64,000 bases of DNA from Symsagittifera roscoffensis (lineage: Eukaryota; Xenacoelomorpha; Acoela; Convolutidae). Below are positions 10,960-21,913 of the stretch, one piece after another. Made by a program: the position numbers and the translations under genes. The notes under the pieces are model-generated. The model saw nothing but the letters and a program-made list of their open reading frames with translations, did not search any database and was not told the origin of the DNA. How positions within the stretch are numbered: the first letter of the stretch is position 1; every line of letters starts with the position of its first letter. The stretch spans positions 56,133,175-56,197,174 of the forward strand of contig NC_087069.1 in the NCBI RefSeq assembly GCF_963678635.1. The letters are read 5' to 3'.

Positions 10960-12363
10960 CTGCCACAACACAACATCATAGATCACATGTATTATTTTTT
11001 TCAAATGGCAAAAGCAAAAAATGCTTGAAATCAACCGCGAAAACAGCATAACCAGTGAATCAGTCATAGCTGAAAATGAATTAATGAGCTTCCATTCAAG
11101 CCTTTCAATGATCCAAAACCAGACGAGCTACGAGGCATAACTACTAATTGGGTTGAATTTTGCGTGTTTTCATTAAGCTCAGCGCCCATATTCATCTCAA
11201 GCAGCTCTTCGTTTAAATCTACAGAGCAAGTCCACAGACTAGTTTTTGACCCATCCCCCCTGAAAAAACTAAGCGAAAAACCCTACCAAACTTATATGGC
11301 AAATCCAAGCGGTAACCTACATGTACAATGCTCAAATCTGATTGGCTAAAAACTGTTACTTTTAAATTGCGAACACGATCTCCTCCCTTTTTTGATTTGA
11401 GGGCGAGATTGATCACTTGGTCCCAGTTTTTATTACCAATTTAGTCTCTACATGGTTTGGAATTATCAAATAGTTATATAATTTATGATTGCAAGGAACT
11501 GTGCTTCAACAACTCGCAACCCAGTTTCACAAAAAAATGCTAGTCACACACTTTTTCGCACTTTTGGAATTAGCTTTTCACACGTCCAGAAATTTCCTGA
11601 TAATTCTACGGCTAGCTTTTTTTGCAAGGTGAAATTGTGTGAATAGCATTTTTTTGTTGTATGAAATTGCATTTTCTCCCTATGTTGAGTTTCTGAATAA
11701 ATTTTTTTTGAGTTTCGCTTGTGAGTTTCGCTTCAAACTTTGTTTGTTCGCTTCAAACAAGAAAGGTTTTTGCAAACGAAATCAAAACAAACAAAAACTC
11801 AAAAACTCAAAATTTTTTCCCCAAGTTTGTAATTTTGAAAAAATGGAAGTCACAAAAAATATCATAGTAAGAAATTGTATGATTGACATTTTCATCAAAA
11901 AACTGCGTCATCAATTTTTTTGGATTTTTTTGTTTCCAAAAACAATTTTAATACCATTACAATTACATGATCAGATTTGAACATCCTCAGTTTTTGTCTA
12001 TTAATTTTTGCTGGGGTAGAATTAAACGCAAAGTTGAAATTAGTATGTAGATGAATGACTAGTATTTTCTTAAGATTATCTTCTTTGGTGAAATTGTAAG
12101 CCTAACATACTCCTTGTGTGCCGGTCAACCCTGGAAATAAAATAAATAACAACAATGACAAAAGTTTTATGCTTTTTTAAAAAGAAGTAAGCTCCTTGAG
12201 TTTTGCTATTCAGATCAGTTTAAAACAGAGCATTAGCATTACAAGTTGCATTTGCTGTTCCCGAACTGCAAAAAAATGATTTGCACTCAATTTTATAAAG
12301 ATAAAGTGAGATAACCCGGGTTGAAGTCCCACCGTTAATTATCGCTTTTTCTGCAGTATCCCA
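10960..12363. other. intron 4 sequence, left part
   Basis: AT-rich, with no supportable gene. An open stretch at 11639-11980 is low-complexity Phe/Lys/Asn-rich and looks like chance. GGGTTGAAGTCCC at about 12319 resembles a pol III B box but lacks a partner. Confidence 0.5.
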
Positions 12364-13617
12364 CCCGCACCGAAGTTTCATGGATAATAATCGATTATAA
12401 TGGATTTTCGTTGACTAAAATGTTGTCAATATAATCGATTATCATGTCAAATTTAGACCACATAATGGATTTTTAATCCATTATAATCGATTATTTTGGA
12501 AAAATTTAAATCCATTATAATCCATTATAATCGATTATAATGGATTTTTATTGACTAAATTGTTGTCAATATAATCGATTATCATGTCAAATTTAGACCA
12601 CATAATGGATTTTTAATCCATTATAATCGATTATAATGGATTTTTGTTTTCAATATAATGGATTATTTTTTGTACATAAAATCCATGAAAATTGAATAAA
12701 TTTTGTAAATAATGACTCAAATTTCTGCAACTTTCTGCAAAACTCGAACGAACACGTTCATCCAGGTGCGACCAATTTGTAGAAATTTTCCAAAAAAAGC
12801 CCCAAAAACAGCATTTTTGACCAGCTCTTCACGTCAACAACCCCACCCCCCCCCCCTCCGCCCCAACTTATCCCCCCCCCGCCAACGTACTCCCTCCCCC
12901 CAACGTACCCCCTCAACGTATCCAACATCCAACCCCCCCACCAACGTACTCCCCCCCCCCCCAACGTACACCCCCCCCCCAACGTACACCCCCCCCCCCC
13001 AACGTACCCCCCCCCCCAACGTACCCCCCCCCCCCCCCTCAACCTACCCCCCAACCCACGACGTAACCCCCTCACGTTTACCCATCCCCCCACGAAACCC
13101 CCAACCACGACGTGCCCCCTCTCTCTCTAGTTAGGGGACATCTAACTCTAGTAAGGGACATCAACTCTACTAAGAGGTGAGGGGGGGACATCAACTCTAG
13201 TAAGAGGTGGGGGGGGGGGGGGGGGGGGGTTGGTGTGCGATCTATAGGTAACTTTTTATAATTTTTCAATAACTCGTTTGAAAATAGGAAAAATAGAAAT
13301 TAAGCGAAAAGAAATTAAAACAAAATAACTAACTTAGGTTAAACAAAATTATGAAAAAATGAAAACAACACACAAAAATATTTGAATAAATAGATTATAA
13401 TCCATTATAATTGGTTAAAATGGATTATTTTTCTTTTGAAATTTGTTTTTGAAAATAATCGATTATAATCGATTATATTGGGATTTTATTGCTTTAAAAA
13501 ATATTATCATTATAATCCATTTTCAATCGATTATAATCGATTTTTTTTGTTATTTTGTAGAGACTGACAATAAAAATCCAATTTAATCGATTATTATCCA
13601 TGAAACTTCAGTGCGGG
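12364..13617. mobile_element. foldback MITE with TCGATTATAAT arrays
   Basis: Terminal inverted repeats of 33 bp with one mismatch: the left end starts CCCGCACCGAAGTTTCATGG, and the right end is its complement with T for C at position 8. The interior consists of many AATCGATTATAATGGATT-type units (12390-12690 and 13390-13600) that can fold on each other, flanking a C-rich core. No coding capacity and no clear target duplication. The element at 53940-54310 has related ends and the same style of interior. Confidence 0.8.
12840..13235. repeat. C-rich minisatellite inside the MITE
   Basis: Irregular units of poly-C followed by AACGTA (about 12885-13060), then GGGACATC-AACTCTA-type units (about 13130-13205) and a poly-G run ending near 13228. 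The long proline-rich and glycine-rich ORFs across it are artefacts of composition. Confidence 0.85.
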
Positions 13618-14466
13618 CAGTGGTCGCTAATTTCCAGGTTCATGTATAATTCAGAGTTTTTTGCATATCCGTGGAAAATCATCGGTGAACCTTGAGAATT
13701 TTAAACTCATTCTAGTAGCTTTCAAATGAGAATTTTAGTTAATAAGCCATTTAATTTCATATATTATAAAGCTTGAAGGCGTAGAGGTAGCATATAAAGT
13801 TACGAAGGTAATGGTTGCGGGATCAAACCTCTGTAAGATCACTATTTTTGGCCAATTTGTTAGATTTTTTATCGCTGTTTCATCACTGAATAATAGCTAA
13901 ATTAGCGGTAATCTATCATTAAAATTTGCTATTGTGGCAGTGAACATCATTATCTCAAGTATGGCGATCGCTGATTTTTCACTTTTTTTGCTAGCCTTCA
14001 ATGTGAGCTCAACCCGGGAAGAATAACAAGAACGACTTGAATGGCTTCGATATCAATGAAATCAATAAAACAATCAAAATCAGGCAATTTTCATTCAATT
14101 CCAATCCATCTCTTGTGTAGTTTAGTTAAAGTTTTATACACCAATATAATCGTTCGAATCTGCTGAAATTGTCTTTGTTTTGCTCTTTAAATACTGGATT
14201 TATATAATTTTTGTGTTAAAAAACGCAAGTATAAACAGTTTAAGCATTTCACGAGAATTTTGTGATGATGTTTGACCCAGAACGAAAAGTTAGATCCATC
14301 AACAAAATGACAAAATTACGTAGTAGTGAAGATTTAAATACATTTGTTTATTCATCCGATTTAGTTCATATAGTTTTTGGATATTTGGGTCGATTGCATA
14401 AAAAAGTTGTCAAATTGAACTAGCCATACAATTTGACGAAAACTTTTAAAAGAATAAATTGGATCA
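13618..14466. other. intron 4 sequence before element A
   Basis: AT-rich intron; only the tRNA-like stretch at 13771-13835 stands out. Confidence 0.5.
13771..13835 (+). repeat. possible tRNA-derived SINE head
   Basis: GTAGAGGTAGCATATAA resembles a pol III A box and GGTTGCGGGATCAAACC resembles a B box/T arm, with about 25 bp between them. No full cloverleaf forms, so it is at most a decayed tRNA-derived SINE. Confidence 0.35.
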
Positions 14467-14471
14467 ACCCT
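14467..14471. other. target site duplication of element A, left
   Basis: ACCCT directly before the 5' LTR; the same 5 bp follow the 3' LTR at 45485-45489. Confidence 0.85.
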
Positions 14472-14684
14472 TGTTGTGATTCAGTATTTTTAGTATGTTA
14501 TAACCTTGACCTCTATTATCTAATTACGTACCAATCAATGTTAACTCTACGAAGTCCAGTGGACTTCGGTGGACTAGTTGCTCTTTTTAGACTACAGTCA
14601 GTTTTAATTCAACCAATACTTTTATTCTCTTTTAACCTTAGTTAGATACAATAGTTACCAGTGGTACATCTTAACTCTTTATTA
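14472..14684 (+). repeat. 5' LTR of element A
   Basis: Starts TGTTGTGATTCAG and ends CTCTTTATTA; same length as the 3' LTR (45272-45484). It contains a 19-bp palindrome, CGAAGTCCAGTGGACTTCG, at 14550-14568 that is conserved in both LTRs. Confidence 0.95.
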
Positions 14685-15320
14685 TGGCGCAGTCAACAAC
14701 TGATTCGAACCTGAGGGGAATACCCGCCTTTTGGCCGAACCACACGGTAGAACCTCCCACCCAATGGAACAATTGGATAGACCAATTCCATTTGGCTATT
14801 ATCGCGAAGGAAAATCTAGACATAGATAACCTCAAAGAACCAATGGAAGGGGAGACGACGTTACCGATCCTAGAAGGCGCCCAGGAGTCAGAAACTGACC
14901 AACAGAGGAAAGCCAGGGAGGCCAGGAACAAAGAAACAATGCGAGTCTACGAACACGCTGAAGAGAAAAGACTAGCAGAAGAAAAACGGAAATTCGGAGG
15001 AATGAGGAGATATGAGGCCGATAAAAAAGTAAGGTCAATCCTATACTTGGCCTTAGGAGCGGAAGGCAAAGGAGTTTTCGCCCAGAAACATCCAAGGGGT
15101 AAAAGTCCTAGGAATCTCATTCAAGGAATTTTATGAAATGCTAGAATTGGCTTTTATCAAACCAACCAACATAACATTTGAACGATATAAATTATTGAGC
15201 AGGAAACAAAAGGATAGAGAATCCTATGAACAATTTTGGGGCGCGTTATCAGCAAGATCATGTGAAATGGAATTAATGCAGAACAGGAGTGGATCAGAGA
15301 CGTATTTATTTTTAACATGA
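14684..15320 (+). pseudogene. element A gag, N-terminal part
   Basis: The ATG at 14684 opens MAQSTTDSNLRGIPAFWPNH, then an acidic and coiled region (EHAEEKRLAEEKRKFGGMRR). The frame then breaks near 15100, where the adjacent frame reads on as a Gag core (ISFKEFYEMLELAF, RESYEQFWGALSA). It breaks again near 15285, where a third frame gives EWIRDVFIFNMKNCDLQRRL. It would form the capsid precursor. Two frameshifts make it non-functional. Confidence 0.8.
14685..14702 (+). other. primer binding site of element A
   Basis: TGGCGCAGTCAACAACTG begins directly at the LTR end, as expected for pairing with a tRNA 3' CCA. The gag ATG (14684-14686) overlaps the LTR/primer-site junction. Confidence 0.75.
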
Positions 15321-16417
15321 AAAACTGCGACTTACAACGTAGACTACTTTCGGAAACTCTCAATCCATTGGATGCACTAAACCAAGCAATAATTGACGAA
15401 AAAAGCTACTATAACCACCTCAAATTAACCAATATGACTAGATCTTTCAACACGACAGGAAATAGTGGGAGAGGGTATGAAAACTTCAACAACGTAAAAA
15501 AGGAACCAAGCTTGAACATAGAAAGATCAAACACTTGTATGAAGTGCGGGAATGCGTTTACCAAGGGTCATCTGAATGTGTCCGGCGAAAAAATTGTGTG
15601 TAATATTTGTAAATATAAAGGACATTTCGGAAGACTTTGTAAATCGAAAGGAAGAAAACCCACTGTAAATATTGTAGATGAAGCTGTAAATAGTCAGAAT
15701 TGTTCATATTCCCCAGAAGACCTTCAGGTGAGAAGCGAAGAAAATTTTTGCGGAGTGATTAACGCTTGGACCGAAGAGGGGATAAGTGATAACGATGACT
15801 TTTCCGTTCTCAACATTAGAACAATCTACGATACCAATGGTTTGGAAACCAAGAAACTTGTCAACATCGGTTTGGGAGACGATGCAATAGTCAACTTGAA
15901 CATTCCAGTGGATTCGGCAAGCCCAGTGAGCTTCCTGAAACAAAATGTACTTCACGAATTGAAGTTGAGAAACCCACAGTTGAAGATAGAGCCAGTTGAG
16001 AAGAAAACGGGGGAACTATATTGCGGATTCACTAACGACACGATCAACATCATCGGGAGAGTGGTAGTGAGATTACAATCCAGTGGATGGATCGCGGACG
16101 AAACCCCATTTTTTATCACTTCTGGACATGAGAGGAACATCCTGGGTAACGACAATCTCCCGAGAATTGGAATAGAGATAGCCCAACAACAGCCTCTACT
16201 ACCCGTCAACAACATATCACGCCCAGAGTTGTGTAAGTTAAATAACTATTCAGACACGATCCTTAACCTGTATCATAGGTACAAAGGGTTATTTCACAGA
16301 GTGGGAAAAATAACATTGGACAGAAAAGTTACTCATTTACACTCCCCATTCAAACCTATCCAAACCAAAGGTAGAAGAGTTCCCCTACATCTACTCAATA
16401 ACGTAAAAACTAAATAG
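15317..16417 (+). pseudogene. element A gag C-terminus, zinc knuckle and protease
   Basis: Continues the Gag frame (CDLQRRLLSETLNPLDALNQ). A nucleocapsid region has CMKCG followed by the CX2CX4HX4C knuckle C-NI-C-KYKG-H-FGRL-C at about 15598-15641. An aspartic-protease domain follows, with PVDSASPVSF (active-site D-S-A) at about 15906 and ILGNDNLPRIGI at about 16138. The frame reaches the linker before RT and then stops at TAG 16415-16417. The next frame continues without loss of homology, so a one-base shift in the AAAAACTAAA stretch is likely. Confidence 0.85.
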
Positions 16418-16418
16418 A

Positions 16419-18083
16419 ATGGAACAAGAGGGGAAAATCATAAAGTTAAACAAATGCGATGAAGATTGTTTTATAAGTCCAATAGTGATTAAAAGAAAAA
16501 AAAGACGGTATCATCAAGTTGGCATTAATTCGAAACTATTAAATAATCAGATATTTAAGAACAAGTACCAGATGCCAAACATACATGAACTGATCGATAA
16601 TATTGCACTCCAACTGTCAAGCAAAGAGTCAGGGGAAGTTTGGTTTAGTAGTCTAGATCTAAAGAATGCGTACAGCCAACTACAATTATGCACAGACACT
16701 AGCAAACAGTGTAATTTTAGTATCGTGGAGGGCGAAACCACTGGAACTTATAGGTTTTTAACTGGATTTTACGGTTTGGGCGATATGCCAAACGAATTCC
16801 AGAGGGTGATGGATTCCTTATTGAAAGACATTGCTTTTACCAATTGTTATATCGACGACATTTTAATAGCTTCAAAAGGTTCATTAAATGAACACAAAGC
16901 GATACTAACAAACACTGTAAACATTTTGGACAACATGAATATGGCGGTAAAATGGGAGAAATGTACATTCTTCCAAAAAGAAATAGAGTGGCTAGGTTTC
17001 AAGATATCAAACTCGGGCGTGAAACTATTGGTGGGAAAGTCAGATTCGATTAAAAACCTACCAAACCCCAAAAATATATCTGAACTTAGGTCTTTCTTTG
17101 AGTCGATCAATCAGTATATGAAATTCGTCCCGAATTTGTCTGCTCTAAGTTCTCCCCTACGACCACTTCTCGTGAAGAAATCAGTCTACCAATGGAATGA
17201 CGAACATACTAAAGCATTTGAAGAATTAAAACAACAGATAGTGAACATAACAGAGAATAACCATTTCGACATAAAAAGGATGTCAAGACTAAAGACAGAC
17301 GCTTCTCATAACGGCTTAGGAGCTACCTTAGAACAATGGGATGGAGAAAATTGAGTAACAATAGCATTCGCCTCCCAATTTTTGAACAACCACGAAAGTA
17401 AATATTCGACAAACGAACTTGAATTGTTGGGAGTAGTCTGGGCTACAGAACATTTTAAAAATTACTTGTATGGTGCTGAATTTGAAATTGTGACGGACCA
17501 TAAGGCATTATTATCAGCATTAAATGCAAATCATAGCGACAAAACTATGCATAGCAGATTAACCCGTTGGGTAAATCGACTGTTATCATTTAATTTCAAG
17601 ATCAAGCACATTCCGGGAAAAGAAATGGGATTTACAGATTTATTGTCGAGACTACCTTCAGGAAAAGCACTCCCTAAATCACACTACGATAGCGAATTTG
17701 TAGTGGCTACAGTACAAAAGATTGTAGAAAATCTCTCTGTAAATAACGATTGTAAAAAGAATAATTGTAAAAAGAACGAAGTGTATAATCCATTGGATGT
17801 AAATACGATTATTAACTTGGATTGTAATAATCCAATGGGTGAAAAGAAAGATTTATCGCAAAGCATCCAACGGTCGTTCTTCTCGAATAATCTGAATTAC
17901 GTAAACGACACTATCAGAATTTGTAATTCCAATCACTCGCGTTCAGAGTCTTGCACAAGCGGTTGTGTTCCATTAAATTTATCAAAATTTGATTTCAATT
18001 ATTTTCACTTATCAGACAAAACTTTTTTTATTCTTTCTTGCCCAATCAGTATTATTAATCAATCAGTCATTAAGTTCAGATAA
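16419..18083 (+). pseudogene. element A reverse transcriptase and RNase H
   Basis: RT landmarks: SLDLKNAYSQLQL (motif with the first catalytic Asp), FLTGFYGLGDMPNEFQRVMD, and YIDDIL (catalytic YxDD) at about 16849-16866. RNase H follows: LKTDASHNGLGATLEQ, STNELELLGVVWA, IVTDHKALLSAL. An in-frame TGA at 17352-17354 interrupts RNase H; the frame continues on both sides. After about 17690 the sequence is the spacer towards integrase, and the frame changes near 18080. It would copy element RNA into DNA. Confidence 0.9.
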
Positions 18084-20160
18084 AAAAAAACAGTTACAAG
18101 AATTTATTACATCGTTCAACTTGTTAAAAATTTCCCTCAGGGCAGAAAAGAAAGGAATTTTTTTGAATTTTAATAACGATATAATGTCAGACCTACACAA
18201 GAAATTATTGGCCAAGTACAAGGGAGATCTCAGATTGCCTGACAACCCGTTATCACTCTCAGATCATTGCTCTAATAAGCTGATCAATTTCATGACGGAC
18301 GAAGATAAAATCCTCAAGGATATAAAGAAGGCGGTACAGGAAGGCAAACCATTGGACAAATTCTGAGCCTACTTAAAGAACTTCCAGAGGGACATTCACG
18401 TGAAAGAAGGACTGTTATTCAACGATAACAAACTGATAGTGCTGGCTGCATTACTATCACCATTCCTGTCACTCCTTCACGAGACTCATCCAGGGCAGTT
18501 CGTAGAGATATACCATCATGGAAAGAATTGCAATCAGTGTATAATGGCCGGTAAGAACCTAAAAGTGTTACTAGGGACGAACAAGACTGAGAAATTACCG
18601 ATTCTGACCGAACCAAATGAAGAAGTAGATTTAGACTTTGCTGGCCCATTGGACAAGAGTTGGGGTAACGCAAAATACCTTTTGTTATGCATTGATCGCT
18701 TTTCAAAGTTTCCGTCTGCGAAGGTAGTAAACAACACCTCGACTTCTTCAATTTTAACCTTCATGACAGATTACTGCCATCTTCACGGATTTCCAAAGTC
18801 CATTAGAGCTGACCATGGGTCATGTTTTACTTCGTATGATTTTAGAAACTTCTGTGAGAAGAACAACATTAAGTTAATTCTATGTACGGTTGGTGATCAT
18901 AGATCCAATGGAGTAGTAGAAAGACTCATTTACACTGTCAAAGCTAAGCTTCTGGCAATGTCGTTCAACGATCCAAAACCATCTTTAAAACCGGCTATTG
19001 ATAAAATTATTTGGAACATACGCTCGACGAAACAATCATCCATTGGATGCTCTACTTTCTCAAAACATTTTAATAGATCTCTCAATACGTTCTGGAAATC
19101 TTTGGTCTCTCACGCAATTAGTTTAGATAAGGGGAAATCAATCTTAACGAAGGACAGAGCACAAGACTGGGGGGCTGATGACGCGTTCGAAGATGGCTAT
19201 CTGGAAGACAGAGCAATTGATGAAAGAGGGTATGAGAGCGACCCTGCTGACAAAGTAGATAAAAATCTCCAGCGAACCCCACTGTAAAATCCTTTCAGCC
19301 AAGGAGGTAACTGGTTTAGGAAAACAGTTAACAGGAGGGAAGGCGAACCGTATTTTAAACCACTGGGGAGTAAACCTTTGTCAGGCACGAAACGTACGGT
19401 CACATTAGACAACGGACATGTGATAAGAAAATCTGACTTAGCTTTTAACAAAACCCAACCGGCAGCTCCTAAGACATTCTCGGCAAGACCGAATTCGCTA
19501 ACTAATATTAATGATTTAGCAGGCAAGCGAAAAAGAAACTCCCCTTCCAAGAGACGAGACTCAAATATAGGAGGCCGTTCGACGAGTTACACACCAACGG
19601 GTGGAAATACTTGCAAAAAGAGGAGAACATTCATCACGAGCTCGAAAGGTTCAAAATTCGACTTTAATAACCTAGATTCGTCGTTAGAGTTAGACCTTTG
19701 GGATAAAGTCATTGATGACTACTTGGGTACGGAAGCGGAAACTGTATGTAATACACCGACTGTTAACCTTCATAGTGATTTAGATCAGCCAATGAGTACC
19801 GTAAAAAGCCAGACAAATACTCAGACAACGGTCACTTCACCAACGGGCACAAGTGACGACCCAATTCGAGTGGATAGCTCTCCGGAGAAGACAGTGGAGA
19901 CACCAAAGACCCCGATACCCTCAAAACTTCGTGCAAGAAGAAATCCAGGCCCCCCGAAATTCTATGGCGATAGACGGTTTATCGACCAAGTGACGCTCGG
20001 AACGGAGACCATTAGTGCAGTAGACTCCGATGACGAACCGCTAATAACGTTTTCCGGCGCAAAGAGTCCAAAACAAAATTTATCATACTGTACGACGTCC
20101 CCCTCGGATTATCTTACACCCATTGATGAGATCCCACGTCATACAATCTTGGTTGCTGAA
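18084..20160 (+). pseudogene. element A integrase
   Basis: DDE integrase. DLDFAGPL holds the first Asp (about 18630), RADHGS the second (about 18808), and NGVVERL the Glu (about 18909). The zinc-binding domain is shortened: the H-H part (HETHPGQF) runs almost directly into C-NQ-C, missing most of the usual intervening helix. In-frame stops occur at 18364-18366 (TGA) and 19285-19287 (TAA). Basic and Ser/Thr-rich tail sequence continues in frame (GEPYFKPLGSKPLSGTK) until element B interrupts it after codon GAA at 20158-20160. Confidence 0.85.
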
Positions 20161-21096
20161 TGTAACATTCGCCCGGAAGAAACATATCGACGGATAACAA
20201 AACTAAGTCTTAAGACGACTGGCTAGCGTCTAAACAGAGCTTTGCATGTTTTTCACCGTCTCTACCAAGCCAGTACTTTTCGGTGGTCTTTCTTACATCG
20301 GGTCGACAAAAACGTTACTGTTCTCCGGCTTCGACCAGAACGCTCAAATTAACTGAATTACATGCAAAAATAGTGAGCTCATGGCTGGGTCTCAGTATCC
20401 CCAGACCACGAGGTCACTCCTAAAAACAGGGCTACTATTTATTATATTACTATTGTTTTTGTTCAGTAGATAAAAATCATCATCTCCATCGAAGATGGAT
20501 CAACCCTTTCCCCCCAACTCTTAGCACCTCATCCTTGTCAAAACTAATCCAAATATCAACTAAATTCAAGTCAGGACATGACAGGATGCTAAAAGTTCAT
20601 ATGAGTCAATAAAAGTTTTCCGTCCCGAGACCCTTCCGGATTCTTGAATCCGCTGAATCAAGCCCGTTGATCTTGATTTCTTCCTAATCCGGAAGGCTGG
20701 TTTCTTACCCTTCACCGTTGTTTGCAACGGCCTTGCAACTATTGTAGCAGCACAATAGTTGCAACTCGGAACGTTCTCTGTAATTCGTTGTCGTCTTCTT
20801 CAATTTCGATTTCCTCAATTTCGATAAAGTTGTTCTCGTCAGCGCAACTAATGTTGTTGTTGTGTTTTTTCACTCGTTTTTTGTTAAAAATGGCCGTTTC
20901 AGCATTTCTCAGAAATGTTACGTCATCACTTCGAAAATTTAAAATTTCAAAATAGCAGAATATCTTGACCTTCACCGTTCTACTAATCATCCGATTAACG
21001 TCGTTAATCCTTCAAAATCACTAACTCGGAAGGCTTGCTGCTAAAAATTCGAAGTCTGCACAAATTGCATTTTGGCCATTCTGGTCGAATGTCACA
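20161..21096 (-). repeat. 3' LTR of element B
   Basis: 936 bp, direct repeat of 43756-44691. It contains a 13-bp perfect hairpin TTGCAACTATTGT / ACAATAGTTGCAA with a 6-nt loop (20733-20764), a second hairpin CCGTTG-TTTG-CAACGG (20715-20730), and a TATA-like AT stretch near 20436-20450. An 83-codon acidic ORF on the sense strand (20739-20990) is present in both LTRs; whether it is expressed is unknown. Confidence 0.95.
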
Positions 21097-21109
21097 TACT
21101 CCCCGGACA
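21097..21109 (-). other. 3' polypurine tract of element B
   Basis: On the minus strand TGTCCGGGGAG (21109-21099) plus TA stands directly before the 3' LTR start TGTGACATTC. This is the expected place for plus-strand DNA priming. The neighbouring CCGGACAGTCCGG (21103-21115) is a palindrome. Confidence 0.8.
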
Positions 21110-21913
21110 GTCCGGTCAATGTCCTCATTGAATCGCGCAATATTCGTAAAATGGTTACAGTGTCATCGAACAGAATTTACAAAATGCACGAAATTACTTT
21201 TATCCACGTCACATCGACTCACTGCAGAATATAAATGGCATCATACTACATCACTATAGCCTTCAAATTCTCTCATTAACCTGCACTCTGAGGATATGAC
21301 TTAAGATAAAACATTTTTTCTGACTTCCAGTGTCAATGTCCCGATTAAAACTTCTTCTCTTATATTTAAAAGGTGTTGGCTTGCAGGACAGTCCTGCCAA
21401 CCAACAAGCTAAAATTATCCTACTACGCTCCTTCCCTTCGGAAATATTGCTTGTTTATTGTCCTGAATATTAAAACTAAGAAACTTTGTGGTTAGAAAGA
21501 ACAATGCAACAACCTCCCTCTTCAAGAGATTACTCAAGCCTTCCACGTCACCACAAAGTGATCAATCTTCCTAAGTGATTAAAAACAATCATGCAGGCTG
21601 GAATATTTAAATATACTCTTCCCTTAAGCCTTTCTAAATAAATAATAAATGTCTCTAAAGCCACTTCTGCTAAAATCAAAATGCAAATTTATAAATGCAA
21701 CAATTTCAAAACTCAACTAAATGTTTCAGTTTTCAATTGCAACTTGATTGCTTGGTTTCTCACTTGAGTTTTTCACACACACAAAACAATTCTGAGTTTT
21801 GACTTTTCTTCATCATCCCTTTGTTCTCTTCTTTTTTCGTCGTTTAGAAGTTCTAAAACTTCTAAATTCTTCTAATTTTCTTTCTTGCTGCCTCTTGTTT
21901 TCTCGACCATTCG
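21110..21913 (-). other. element B 3' untranslated region
   Basis: About 800 bp between the last ORF and the polypurine tract. No ORF is supported on the sense strand. Confidence 0.6.

Noticed and set aside
11639-11980. 113-codon ORF
   Set aside because: AT-rich low-complexity intron sequence without a domain or splice context.
12712-13134. Proline-rich ORF and its glycine-rich antisense
   Set aside because: Composition artefact of the C-rich minisatellite inside the MITE.
19378-20226. Separate gene downstream of element A integrase
   Set aside because: Same frame as integrase across a single TAA (19285-19287), begins at a non-ATG codon, and its last 22 codons belong to element B's LTR; it is the integrase C-terminal tail.
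20722-20955. Plus-strand 77-codon ORF, duplicated at 44317-44550
   Set aside because: Antisense to the element within its LTR; duplicated only because LTRs are.
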